From positions 61,773,330-61,837,329 of the forward strand of contig CM058232.1 of the NCBI GenBank assembly GCA_030180135.1: DNA of 64,000 nt, read 5' to 3'. The DNA comes from Orychophragmus violaceus. Taxonomy: Eukaryota > Streptophyta > Magnoliopsida > Brassicales > Brassicaceae. Each line of letters opens with the position of its first letter. The first letter of the stretch is position 1. Positions 43,859 to 55,883 of this stretch are shown piece by piece. The translations under genes were made by a program, and so were the position numbers. The notes beneath the pieces are model-generated. The model was not told where the DNA came from and did no database searches. It saw only the letters and a program-made list of their open reading frames with translations.

Positions 43859-45365
43859 TGATAACAAGGATTTTGCAAACCTTTGAGGTACCAATTCCTC
43901 AAGCTTATCGTGTAGTCTTGAGGTATCAAACCTTTTTGGGACGGATAAGACCAATAAGAACACACCAACCTCTAGAGTCAAATCAGACAATTTAATTTTT
44001 GTTTCTAACAATCCTAACGAAAACAGTTCAAATAGAAGTAAACAGAAACAAGCAAATAAACAAAGTGAATTCAATCAATGATAAAGATAAGGCCTAAAGG
44101 TTAAGGTCAACGGACAGGTGACTCGGGATGATCAAGGATCCTAATTCAAACTTCATAGAAGCTAACCTCCTAGCAAGGAACACAATAAGTCGATCAGTTT
44201 AATTTCTTAATACTAACCTCTTTACTTAATCCTAATCCAAGAACAAATTCTCATTTGTGAATTAAAATCAAGCAAGCATTCATACAAGTTCCAAACAGCC
44301 AACAATCACTCTAAACATACATTTTCATGTGCTAGAATGTGAAAGTCCTATCAAAGCTAGAAACTGGAAATTCATCGAACACATGGTGAGCAAGAAATCC
44401 TAAACATCCTAATCAACATGATCAAGGCTAATTAGGCACTAAACACACTTTGACAGATGATATTTTAGACAATTAAGCATTAGAAATCCATTGATCACCC
44501 CTAATCAACCTAATCCTACCTAACCCATAAGCCCTATGAAGAACTACTCACTAATCATCATATGAACAACAAAATTCATAGAAATAGTGTTGAACATTGG
44601 AGATTGGAGATAGATTGGAAAATCAAAGGAAGAAATCACAAGAAAAGAGTACTAGATTAATCTCAAATCGAACTTGTTCTTACAAAAGGGGTTTTAGCAA
44701 CAAAATAAGCTTAAGAAACAAATGAAAATAGGTTTTTGGCTTAAATAGTCAATATGGTGTGAACCGGTTCAACCCGGAACAAACCGGGTGTTGACCCGGA
44801 TCCGAAACAGTTTTTGGGACGCGTATAGGTTCGGTCGGTCGATACACCGGCCGATACGAGCTCTCGGATTTCCTGGGCAAGAAGTGTATCGGCCCACCTG
44901 GCCGATATCAAAGCCGATATGCGTGCACAAAAATCAATCCGAGACCCTGTATCGGTCTGCCAGTCGATATGCATGCCGATACGGTCTTCTGGGTTTTGGT
45001 CGAGGAACTGTATCGGCTTGCTTGGCCGATATCCAAGCCGATATGAGTCCTCGGATTTTCTTCCGAGAGTGTGTATCGGCCACCCCAACCGATATGGTGG
45101 CCGATATGCCTTCCAGCGGCTTCTTCCTTAGTCCTTCGAGCTCTAGACTCCACTTCCAAGCTCACCAATGCTCCTAGACACCTCCAATCACCTGCAAAAC
45201 AGAAGAAACACTCCAAATGCAAGCCTAAGGTGCCTACTCCTAGTCATAAACAACTCTATACTCTAGATGCGACAATGACTCGACAAAATGGTATGAATGA
45301 TGGTGAAATGGAGTCAAAACAAGAACTATATACAAGCCTAAATGCATGAAAATGTGTGAATATCA
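43859..45365 (-). repeat. 3' LTR of Athila-type element
   Basis: 1507 bp, beginning TGATAACAAGGATTTTG and ending GTGAATATCA. It contains a minisatellite at 44822-45115. Next to it on the internal side, the - strand reads AAGTTTGGGGGAAC (45366-45379), the polypurine tract. Confidence 0.95.
44822..45115. repeat. ~63 bp minisatellite in LTR (ATATCGG palindromes)
   Basis: Five diverged units start at 44822, 44885, 44949, 45010 and 45073 (periods 63, 64, 61, 63). Each begins GTATCGG, has a short palindromic pair CCGATAT/ATATCGG or CCGATAC, and ends in a CTCGGATTTTCT-like stretch. The same repeat is in the other LTR and in the internal region at 49601-49815. Confidence 0.9.
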
Positions 45366-45379
45366 GTTCCCCCAAACTT
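45366..45379 (-). other. Athila polypurine tract
   Basis: - strand AAGTTTGGGGGAAC immediately before the 3' LTR. Very similar tracts occur at 46206-46217 and 46876-46890. Confidence 0.8.
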
Positions 45380-47003
45380 AAACCTTGCTTGTCCACAAGC
45401 AAGCATAAGATCATCAAAGTAAGTGGGGAGAAAGGTTTGAAGGCGGGAGCTCATATCCAAAGACAAAACCGAGATCAACAAGTTCCAATTCGAGTCAACA
45501 TCACCAAGATGTAACCAAGTAAGGCTTACTCCAAAAAATTAGCCATGCTCATCAAGACAAAACTCTTAGCTCAATTCTCAACCTAGACAAGCATTCCTAT
45601 CAACTAGCTCTTTAACATTCATTAGGTTTTCAAGTGGATCTTACTCAATGCAAGGTGATCAAACTCATTTGGCAAATGGACAAGGTTTTGAGATTAAAGT
45701 GATCTCAATCAAAAGAGGGGTTTACTCCAAAAACATGAAGGTTCTCTCATAAAGAAGTGAATGAGCTATAGTAAAATGCTAAGAGTTAGAGGCAATTGGT
45801 GCATACTAGGTTGATTTCCATCTAGCCATGCCCCAATTACTTCTTCTCCTAGTCTAGCCCACATAAATGGATACTACCCTTGACCAAGGCTATTTTTGCC
45901 TCATCCCCTTTTCTCAATCAAACACTTTTCTTAAACTCCTCAAGGATCAATAAAGATTTTTCAAGCAGTGGCAAATCTTTCTTTTTAACTTAGCTCAAAT
46001 CTTTCTTTAGCAATGGTCTCTTTTCTTTCTTTAAGTTGAGCCTTTGGCTTCTTTTAATTTCAAAATATGAGACACTTTTCTTTTCTTTAAACACATAAGA
46101 GCTTTTATTCTTTTAAAAACACTTTGCCAACAAACATAAGATCCCAACCACAATCCTTTTCATTCTTCCCTTTCTTTACTCTCTTTTTCAATTCCCAATT
46201 CCTCCCCCAAACTTGGATTCTAGCCTATTGCAAAGCTAAAGGTGATGAGCTTGAACTATATGAAAATTTCCCCTAGTCGCCTCATACTCAACACTTTTTA
46301 CCTAGCTCATTCAAAAAAAATAGGCCTACCTCTCAACAAGAGTGTTTATGGTTTGAAAGAAGGGTGGTGAAAGGTGTGGAGTCTATTCAAGCAAGCGAGA
46401 GTGGTAAAAGGGATAAGGATATTTGAATATTTTCAGAGTATCCATGAGTTTAGCACACAAAGCATGAGTAAAATAATTAGATGTCATCATTAAATTTCTC
46501 ACTTAGGTAGAGCTAGTGTCAATTCAAAGCCTATTTTAGTTTCAAACCAAGTTTCAAAGCAAGCAATCCGAGCATGGTTCGTCTTAACTTTCTAGCCTTT
46601 CTTGAATTACAATCTTAGGACAATCAACTAGCTCAAACAACTAGCATAAAGAACAAGTCATCACTCAATCAGTCTTACAAGGAAATTCAATCATTTCTCC
46701 CTATGCATGCGTCCTATATGATGCAACTAGACTTGATCCTAAGATGCTTTCTTTTTGTGAAAATTTTTCAAATTTTTTTTTTAATTTTTTGGTTTTTCTA
46801 TGCCTTAGATGCAATGCATGAGACTCAAAGACAACAAAAATAAGATGAAAAGAAAACATGATTAGCAACTGGTCTCTCCCCCCAAACTTAAATCACACGG
46901 TCCCTTGTGTGATCTATGAAAGGAGAAGAGACCGAAAACACACAAAATGCAAACAAAGAAAAGAAAAGAAAAGAAGTATGTACAAAGATGGAGTGTTACC
47001 TTG
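45380..47003. other. Athila 3' non-coding region
   Basis: Non-coding DNA between the extra ORF and the 3' LTR, with no ORF of interest. Two further polypurine-tract-like stretches (CCCCCAAACTT on the + strand) lie in it. Confidence 0.7.
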
Positions 47004-48712
47004 CTAGTTGTGGAATGATGGAGGTGATGATTCCCCCATGGAGTATGTCGGGTTGGATGAAGAGCAGGATGGTGTCCTCATGGCTCTTCTCTTTCGCCTT
47101 CTGTCCTCTCGTGCGGAGTGGTGGTGAGGCTCGTAGTAGGAGTCGGCGGCCATGCTTGCAGCTCCTCCCGTCTCGTGTCCAGCAACTGAATATCTTCCTT
47201 GCTCCAGCTCCGTCTGCTCAACCAGCTCATCGGCTTCACCGATCACTTCCTTAGTTGCTGCCCGTAGCTCCTCATCCAAACCAGTCTGAGCCTCTCGGGA
47301 TGTGGAAGTCTGTCCCGCAGCGCCACTCTTATCCTTCTTCCCCGCGATCATCTTCAGAACCTTGGTGACCTTCTTCAAGGAGGTAGCCAACTTCTTGATG
47401 TTCCTTCCGTGCCATTTACTCTGCCTTTGAAGGTCCCTATTCTGGTCCCTCAGTGCACTGACCGTATTGTTCGCGATCGGGTCATCCAATGGATCGATGT
47501 AGTACCTGTACAGCCCATACACCCCAGCAGGTGCGTCGCAAGAATCTGAACCGGCTGCAGGTGCTCTACGCGGTCCGCGAGGCTCGAATTGGTGTTCCAT
47601 AGCCGGGAGAAACCTCACGTTAGCCTGGTTTGTTGCAAGGCTTGTGATGGTGGGGTTCGGAAGTAGGTACTTCTCTTCCATTGGCGTATCTGAGAACATC
47701 CTGTAGATTTGGCGACCCGGAGGCGGTCTAGAACCCAGAATGTGGTATCTGATCAGCTGAGGCACGTCTAACCATCCCACCGGTGTAGGCTGTCCAAATG
47801 TCTTCTCCTCCACACTGCCTTCCAATTTAATCTTCTTTGCCTTAAGCAAAGGCGTGATTAAACCACCCATGGTGAACTTGGGGTCAGAATCCTTGACAGA
47901 AGTTGCCCAATCTCGGTGAACCCCAAACTGCTCTACTAGAATGGTTGTGAAGCTCGGTGGGCGCTCAACGGGTGGTATCATCGTACCGTTGGGGAACGTG
48001 CGCAGAGTGGCTGTAATCCGATGTACAGAAGCTTCATCTCCAGTTCAGTGACTTGACCTGTCTCCTTTCTAGCACACAGAGTGTGGGATAATGCCTTGTG
48101 CACGTACCTAATAGCCGGGTGTCGGATCCTTGCAGATTTCATTGCTCCCAACTTGAATGGTCCATCGGCTATCATGTGCCACAATCCCTCGAGGTATTCC
48201 TTTTCAATGGGAATGGAAGGGCCTAGCTGAGCACCATTCTCCTCAAAACCGAAGATGGAACTTATCTCCTCAAAAGTCATAGAGTACTTCTTCCTGCCCA
48301 TCGTGAACTCTATCTTTCCGCGGCTCACTTCTCCTCTCAAGGCTGCCTTTCTCAGGTTTATTATCGCTTTCATGGTTGCAAGGAACTGGCAGGCCGAGCT
48401 CTGGTAGCCGTCACTGGTAATGCGGAAGAAGGTCTTGAGCCCCATGTTTTCCACAATCTGATCGTAGTCTTCTAGCAGTCCAAGAGCTGTAAGGGTCGGG
48501 ACGTGAGGATACCGTGTTGGCCAAAACTGTATCTTCTCCAGCTTGTCATTGATTTCAGAAGGAGTATACTACAGTGGCGACACATGAATCACCTTCCCTG
48601 TGATCTCTGGAGCTTCTTCCTCAACAGTGATCCCCTTTCCTTTCGAGGATGTTCCCGCATCTTGTCTCGGTGCCTTTGCTCGTGATCTCGGGTTGGCGGA
48701 TGTGTTAGTCAT
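47004..48712 (-). pseudogene. Athila extra ORF (ATHILA ORF-1-like), broken
   Basis: The likely start is at 48712 (MTNTSANPRSRAKAP). A stop interrupts the frame after HVSPL (about 48570), and a frameshift near 47980 separates a 158-residue part (47978-48454) from a 325-residue part (47004-47981). Conserved pieces include FWPTRYPHVPTLTALGLL, KIEFTMGRKKYSMTFEEIS, IRHPAIRYVHKALSHTLCAR and KFTMGGLITPLL, which I recognise from the ATHILA ORF-1 protein family. The C-terminal third is charged with a helical KKLATSLKKVTKVLK stretch. The position after integrase is where Athila elements carry an ORF often called env-like; no signal peptide or membrane segment is evident in what I read, so I do not call it an envelope. 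Function unknown. Confidence 0.8.
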
Positions 48713-50028
48713 TTTCCTACAAAAGATAACTCAAAGATAGAGTTAGCACACAATACAATCCACCAACACAAAATCAATAAGAGCTTGACACATCCATGCT
48801 CAACAATTGTAAAAGCTTAACAATTGCATAAATTTTCGTTTTCAATGGAGTAAATAAGCTAAAACCAACTCAACCATTCTCAATTCAAGCTCATCATAGG
48901 CATAACTCACCAACAAGTCAATCACATTCATAGGCAACTCACATTCTCATCAAACAAAGGCTCTCAACATGCATTTTGGAAATTCTTGTGAAACGAAACT
49001 CAATCAAATCGAGTAGTATCACAAACTTAAGCTTTTAACAACCCAATGCATCATTAAAAACCATCAAATAAGAAAACCCCCAAAATTTTCGGAATCCAAA
49101 TTTCTCAAGAACCCTAATTCACCAAAAATCAAATTCCTTCAATCCTAGGGCGAAATTGGCTATGGGCATTCATTCAAACACATATTGGGGAGGATTTCAA
49201 GCAATATCAATCATCAACAACCGAAAAATTCAAGTTCAAAATTTCAGGGTTTTTCAATCCGAAAATCTTGAGAAAGTTTGAGAGCTTTACCTTGGTTTGT
49301 GATGAAGGTTGATGGTGGAGAGTGAAAGCAAGTGAAAAAGCTAATAGAATCGTGAGTTTAGAGCTTGGAATCACTAAAAACCGAGTTGAATTGAGAGAGA
49401 AATAGAGTTTCAAAGCCTTTGTGTTCTTGAGGGAAAAGAGTGGGTTTGGGAAGGTGAAAGCATGAAGAATCGCGATGGGGAGGAGAAAACAAGGGAGAAA
49501 ATTGGTCCAAACCGGTTTAATTTGGTTCATTAAATCAATTTTGGTCAAAATCCGGTTTGAAATCGGTTTAGGGTCGAGAGAACTTACCAGGGCGAAGGGG
49601 CATATCGGCCTGGCAGACCGATATGCAACCCGATACGAAGTCTCGGATTATTTCTGTGAACGCACGTATCGGCCTGGCCAGCCAATACTGTGGCCGATAT
49701 TGTTTCTTCCCGAGAATCCGTATCGGCCTGACCAGCCGATACGGTGACCGATATGAAGTCTCAGATTAAATTGCCCAAAACCGTATCGGCCTGGCCAGCC
49801 GATATGGAACCCGATACCGATCCCTGTATCCTTTTCCTTCATTCCCGTGGCCTTTACTCAACACCAACTGGTCCACAACCTCACCTAAAGACCAAAACCT
49901 GATAAAACTCAAAGCAAAACATCAAAAATAACAAGCAAAACATCATATGTACAGGGATAAACATGGGAATGTCTCCCAAGTGCGCTTTTGTTTAAAGTCG
50001 TTAAGCTCGACTTTTGCAAACCGTGATC
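48713..50028. other. Athila spacer between integrase and extra ORF
   Basis: Non-coding, about 1.3 kb. Its integrase-proximal half holds the minisatellite at 49601-49815. Spacers in this position could carry a promoter or splice signals for the downstream ORF, but none can be shown from sequence alone. Confidence 0.6.
49601..49815. repeat. Minisatellite shared with the LTRs
   Basis: Four units of GTATCGGCCTGGCCAGCCGA type start at about 49602, 49666, 49720 and 49783. Each carries a CCGATAT or CCGATAC partner, and the CTCGGATT stretch of the LTR units is also present. These are the same repeat family as 44822-45115, but located internally. Confidence 0.88.
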
Positions 50029-51510
50029 TTAAGCTGAGGGAGGGCTAGAGAGTGGAATCGAAGTCCCTTCCTCTATAGCTTCTGAGACGGAGTAATGCTT
50101 GAGTCTTTGGCCATTGACCGTGAACTCTTCATCGGATTTTCCCAAAAGTACCACTGCTACATATGGTCTCACCTCCTTCACTCTAAACGGTCCCGACCAT
50201 CTAGACTTGAGCTTCCCTGGAAAGAGTTTCAACCGGGAGTTAAAGAGCAACACAAGATCTCCTTCTTTAAACTCCTTCTTCTGGATCAGCTTATCATGAA
50301 AAAGCTTGGTCCTCTCCTTATAGATCTTTGAGCTCTCAAAAGCCTCAAGCCTTATCTCGTCAAGTTCGTTCAGCTGAATCAATCTCTTCTCAGTCGTGGT
50401 TTTGATGTCAAAGTTCAGCAACTTGACAGCCCACATAGCCTTATATTCCACCTCCACCGGTAAGTGACATGACTTCCGATACAGCATGGTGAACGGTGTA
50501 GTGCCCAATGGAGTCTTGAAAGCAGTCCTATACGCCCACAGTGCGTCGTCAAGCTTTCTAGACCAATCTTTCCTTGAGGCTCCAACAGTCTTCTCCAAGA
50601 TAGCCTTGATTTGCCTATTGGACACTTCAACTTGCCCGCTTGCTTGAGGATGATATGGTGTTGCAACCTTATGCTTTACTCCATACTTCTTCAAAAGACT
50701 CTCAAATAGTTTGTTGATGAAGTGCGAACCTCCATCACTAATCACAATCTTCGGAATTCCAAACCTTGGAAAGATGATGCTCTTGAATAGCTTTATCACA
50801 ACCTTGGCGTCATTCGTCGGACTCGCCACTGCTTCTACCCATTTGGAAACATAATCCACAGCTACTAAGATGTAGCTATTCCCATAAGAAGATGGGAAGG
50901 GTCCCATGAAGTCAATGCCCCATACATCAAACACTTCAACTTCAAGAATGGGGTTTTGAGGCATCTCATTCCTTCTACTGATGTTTCCCTTTCTTTGACA
51001 AGGATCACACTTAGTGATGAACTCTTGGGCATCTTTGAACATTGTAGACCACCAAAACCCAGCTTGTAGATCTTTTTGAACCGTCTTGAAGGTAGCAAAG
51101 TGACCACCATAAACTGACCCATGACAATGTAGGAGAATACCTCCTACTTCTTCATCAGCTATGCACCTTCTATAGAGTTGATCCTTGCACAGAGTGTAGA
51201 GGTAAGGCTCGTCCCAATAGTACCTATTGACATCTCTAAAGAACTTCTTTCTTTGGTAGCTATCAAGGCTTGGTGGTTCCTTCCCAACAACTAGAAAATT
51301 GACTATGTCTGCATACCACGGCTCCTTGTCTTCAATAGAACTGACCTCTTCAATCTTCATTCTTGTATCATGAGCATATTTGACAACCTTGCAAGCCATT
51401 AGCGGTTCTTCGGGGAGAGAGTCATCTAGAGGAACACCATCCTCAATTCTCAGTCTCGACAAGTGATCTGCTACTCCATTCTCAATACCTTTCTTATCCT
51501 TGATCTCCAA
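50029..51510 (-). pseudogene. Athila integrase segment, open
   Basis: A 493-residue open segment of pol, in frame with the RNase H segment upstream but cut off from it by a stop near 51520. It holds the end of RNase H (VADHLSRL), then integrase: an HHCC finger (H130 or H128, H137, C168, C171), the catalytic core with D200 ([11 protein letters not shown]), D259 (ISDGGSHF) and E295 ([10 protein letters not shown]), giving D-D-35-E, and a C-terminal domain ([22 protein letters not shown]). All catalytic residues are kept. Integrase inserts the cDNA into the host genome. Confidence 0.93.
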
Positions 51511-51519
51511 ATCAAACTC

Positions 51520-52691
51520 TTATAGCAGCAAGATCCATCTTAGAAGCCTTGGCTTGGCATCTTTCTTGGCAAGTAGATACCTCAACGCAGCATGATCCGT
51601 GTACACCACAACCTTAGATCCAACCAAGTATGATCTGAACTTCTCAAAGGCAAACACCACAGCTAGAAGCTCTTTCTCCGTTGTTGCATAACTCACTTGA
51701 GCATCATCCAATGTCCTACTAGCACAGTATATGACATGGATTTTCTTGTCTTTCCTCTGTCCCTGGACTGCTCCAACTGCGTAGTCACTTGCATCGCACA
51801 TGATCTCAAAAGGCAACTCCCAGTCAGGAGCTTGGACAATCGGAGCACTAATCAAAGCTTCCTTAATCCTGTGAAACGCAGTCAAACACTCATCATCAAA
51901 CACAAAGTCTGTCTCCTTACTTAGTAGACGTGTAAGTGGTATAGCGATCTTGGAGAAGTCCTTGATAAAACGTCTGTAAAACCCTGCATGACCCAAGAAG
52001 CTTCGGATCCCTTTCACTGAGTTCGGCGGCTGAAGACTTGTCATCACCTCTATCTTTGCCTTATCCACTTCAATGCCATTCTCTGAAATCTTGTGACCCA
52101 ACACAATCCCTCATGTTACCATGAAGTGGCATTTTTCCCAATTTAGCACGAGTTCGTTTCTTCACATCTCCTTAAGACCCTGCACAAGTTCAGCAAACAG
52201 GAAGAGAAGGAAGAGCCATACACAGAGAAATCATCCATGAAAACTTCTACAATATCCTTGATAAGATCCGAGAAAATAGACATCATGCACCGCTGAAAGG
52301 TAGCCGATGCATTACACAAGCCAAATGGCATCCTTCGATAAGCAAAAGTACCATAAGGACAAGTGAATGTCGTTTTCTTCTGATCATTCGGATGTATCGG
52401 GATCTGGAAAAACCCACTGTATCCATCGAGAAAGCAATAAAAAGGATGGTTAGCAAGACGCTCAAGCATTTGATCAATGAATGGCAATGGGAAGTGATCT
52501 TTCCTAGATGCGGCATTTAGCTTTCTATAATCGATACACATCCTATGCCCGGTGATAGTCCTAGTGGGAATAAATTCATTATTGTCATTTTTAACCACAG
52601 TAATCCCCCCTTTATTCGGGACACAGTGCACGGGAGAAACCCAAGTGCTGTCCGAGATAGGGTAGATTATTCATGCATCAAGCAATTTAAG
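51520..52691 (-). pseudogene. Athila reverse transcriptase and RNase H, broken
   Basis: Two frames. 52143-52631 has MCIDYRKLNAASRKDHFPLP, MPFGLCNASATFQRCM and the active site VEVFMDDFSVYG, where FMDD replaces the usual YIDD, as is normal for Athila. 51520-52104 continues with [28 protein letters not shown] and the RNase H part ([41 protein letters not shown]). Two stops lie at the protease-RT junction (about 52650-52694), a frameshift near 52120 and a stop near 51520. Confidence 0.93.
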
Positions 52692-52694
52692 AAT

Positions 52695-54407
52695 CTATTT
52701 CTTGACTACCTCCTTAAGATTAGGGTTCAATATTCTTTGATGCTCAACAGAAGACATGGATTCATTTTCAAGGTGGATCCTATGAGTACACAAGCTAGGT
52801 GACAATCCTTTTATATCATCAAGCGAGTATCCTATTGCTTTTCTAAACTTTTTCAATTCAGTGGTCAAAGCAATCAATTCATCATCACTCAGCAACTCAT
52901 TCACAATGACAGGATAAGTAGAGTTAGGGCCAAGAAATGCATACCGAAGCCCCCGGGGAAGGGGCTTTAACTCTACCTTTGGCGCTTTGAGCTCGCTCCA
53001 ATCATCAGCTACAAACTGCTCCTTGCACAGCTCAACTTCCTTTGCGCCATCAGCATCTATATCCATAGCAAAAACCTCTAGCTTCTTACCCACTGAATCT
53101 GATCCAAGCTCAATGAATTCAACCTCTCCTAGCAAAGGCTTGTGCGAATCAAGCGCTCTTATATAATCCCAGCTTTCCTCTTGAAGGTACCCATACTCCC
53201 CACATTCCTTGGTCAAAGTCACTTCCAACGGATCATCCATGTTTAACTCCTCAAGGAGTTCATCAGCTAGCTCCTCCATAGTCTCAATATAGAACTTCTG
53301 ACCTGTGATGGTTGGCTTCTTCATCACTTTGTTGATGTCAAATTTGAGCACTATGTCTTTACCAAGGTTGAGATCCATTTTCCCTCTCCTAACATCTTTG
53401 ATCGCACCAGCAGTGGCAAGAAAAGGCCTCCCAAGGATTAAAGGATCCTTTGGTTCTTCATCCATTTCCAATACAATAAAATCTATCGGGACTTCAAATC
53501 TTCCTACTTTCACCGGAAGATCTTCTAAAAGGCCAACTGGGTACCTCACTGATCTATCAGCTAGAACCAAGGAGATCCTACAAGCCTTGTAGGTGGAGAA
53601 ACCTAGCTTTTTAGCCACTGAGAAAGGCATCAAACTCGCGCTTACTCCAAGATCACATAAACAACCTTCAAACCTAAGAGGACCGATAGCACATGGAAGA
53701 GTAAAACTGCCCGGATCTTCAAGTTTCCTTGGTACAATGCTCCTTTGGATGATTGCACTACACTCATGAGACAACATAACCATACCTTGCACTTCCTTGG
53801 TTCTTTCTTTGATTGCATCCTTGAGAAACTTGCTATATTGAGGAACTAGCAAGAAGGCATCAATCAAAGGCATGGTTAGCTCAACATTCTTCATCTGCTT
53901 TTCAAAGAGAGCTTTGTACTTCTCTAGTAGTTGCTTCTTGAACCTGCCCGGAAAGGGTAGCTTGGGCTCATAAGGTGGTGGCACAAACACACCATCTTTC
54001 TTCTTGAGTGTATCCTTCACTACTTCTTCAACTACAGCTTTTCCCTTCCTCTTAGCCATCTCACTATCACTCTCTTTGTTGAGAGCAGAATTTTCAGAAT
54101 ACTCCTCCCCTTCTTGAGCTTCAATGTACTCATTCAGTAAAGGAATCAACCTAGGCGTGGGCACTTGACGTTGTTGCTGCTCCTTACCACTTCTCAATGT
54201 GATAACATTGATGTATTCCTTCGGGTTTTGCTCAGATTTTCCGGGTAAATTACCTTGAGTGCGGGATGTAGAGACATTCTTGTTTTCCATGTTTGTGACC
54301 CTTGAAGTCAAGTTCTGAAGCTCACTCTTTAGATCCCTTACTTCCATAGCTCCTGAGGCTTGCCCTTGAAGAAGTTGCTGCATCATACTCTTGAGCTCAT
54401 TATCCAC
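52695..54407 (-). pseudogene. Athila gag C-terminus and protease, open
   Basis: A 570-residue open segment. After a helical start comes the conserved EYINVITLRSGKE, a linker PPPYEPKLPFPGRFKK, then the retropepsin-like domain with CDLGVSASLMPFSVAK (Asp at residue 252) and DPLILGRPFLAT. The DLG triad in place of DTG is usual in Athila proteases. An acidic spacer leads to a stop at the RT junction. Sequence quality suggests decay only at the segment edges. Confidence 0.88.
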
Positions 54408-55767
54408 TCCTGAGGAAGAAGAAGTTTGTGGTTGTTGCTGTCCAAAACCCGGTGGGTATTGTCGCTTGCATAGCCTTGTTGTGAATGATACTGAGGCTTA
54501 TTACCAAACCCTTGTTGGTTAGTGTAAGGGACGAATGGCTTTGGTTACTGAGCTTGTGGAAAGGCCTGTTGCCCTTGTTGAGTAGCTTGTCCTTGAGATG
54601 GAGCTTGAGGATAGACTTGGTCTTGAGGATTGGCTACATTGGGGTTGCGGTATGAGAAGTTTGGGTGGTTTCTATAGTTTTGGTTGAAGCCCTTGTTGAA
54701 ACCACCCTGTCCCGCAATGAAGTTAATCTCCTCTTGTGCCATATCTTCGTCCACACCATAGAGGAGTGGCTGAGAATCCTCATAGTTGCCTACAAAGCTG
54801 ATTTGCTTTTGGCTTGAAGAAATCATCTTGTCTAGTTTCTCATGTAAGGACTTGATTTCCTTCTCATACTTCTCATCCGTAGGAGATGATCCGCTATTAG
54901 TCCGCTCGTAATCCTCATTGTAGTTCCCATCGCTTGTAGCAAGATTTTCAATTAGCTCCATAGCCTCGTCAACTCTAGGAAGTGTCCATTGCTAGAAGAG
55001 TCTACCATCGCCCTCATTCTAGGAAGCACTCCGCGATAGAGGTTGCTGAGTAGTGTCTCCTTAGTGAAACCATGATGTGGGCACTGAGTAGTTAGCTTAT
55101 TGAACCTCTCCCAAGCTTCAGCAAAGCTCTCATTGTTGCGTTGCACAAACCCGGATAGCTCATTGCGAAAACGGGCAGTCCTAGTAGCTGAGAAAAACTT
55201 CTTCAAGAAAGCCTTCTTAAAGTATCCCCAAGTAGTAATGGATCCCGGAAGGATGGTGCTTTCCCAATCCTTGGCTCTATCCGCCAAAGAAAAGAAGAAG
55301 AGACGCATCTTCAATCCATCATCAGTCACACCATTGAGCCTTGTAGTAGCACAAATCTTGTCAAATGTGTCCAAGTGCTGCAGTGGATCCTCAGATGCAA
55401 GCCCATGAAACTGGTTGTTTTGCACCATGTTCATCACCATAGCTCGGATCTCGAAGTTGTTGTTGTTGACCGGTGGTGGAATGATCCCTTGCCAGTTTGC
55501 ATTTGTATCCGGTGCATCTCCATCACCAATGGCCCTAGCTGGCCTCTGTTGCTATTGCTGCTGCTGTTGATCCTGATGATTATCCATAACCGGTTGCTCA
55601 ACACCCACAAAGTCTTGTTGTACTTATGCAACTGTTTCCAACCCAAGTCTTTCTACGTGAGTAGCTCTTTCTTGTGCGCGACGTTCCTTTCCTAATCTCC
55701 TTTCGTGTGCTTTGATGTCCTCAACTCTTGCAACTAAGTTTGTTGTCCCTCGGCTGCGCAAGTTCAT
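54408..55767 (-). pseudogene. Athila gag, broken
   Basis: Probable start at 55767 (MNLRSRGTTNLVARVED). Stops follow at ETVA and in a Gln-rich stretch; the gag core is open at 54952-55440 (DPLQHLDTFDKICATTRLNG, LFFFSLADRAKDWESTI, FVQRNNESFAEAWERFNKL). A single-base frameshift near 54965 leads into 54545-54961 (SPTDEKYEKEIKSLHEKLDK). Gag builds the particle; this copy cannot make it. Confidence 0.9.
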
Positions 55768-55867
55768 ACATCTAACATCAAAAAGAGAAAGGAAGAAGCA
55801 AATTAGTAACAAAGATTTGAACTAAAAAGGAATAGAAATCGAATTGATATATCCAGAATCCAAAAAT

Positions 55868-55880
55868 GGCAACGGCGCCA
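55868..55880 (-). other. Athila primer binding site
   Basis: - strand TGGCGCCGTTGCC, three bases inside the 5' LTR, as in Arabidopsis Athila elements. Confidence 0.85.
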
Positions 55881-55883
55881 AAT

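Noticed and set aside
44741..45222. Frames of about 100 codons in the Athila LTR
   Set aside because: They lie over the 63 bp minisatellite and are open on both strands; no domain was recognised.
47004..48712. Calling the extra Athila ORF an envelope gene
   Set aside because: Position fits the env-like slot, but I see no signal peptide or transmembrane segment in the readable parts, and the match is to the uncharacterised ATHILA ORF-1 family.
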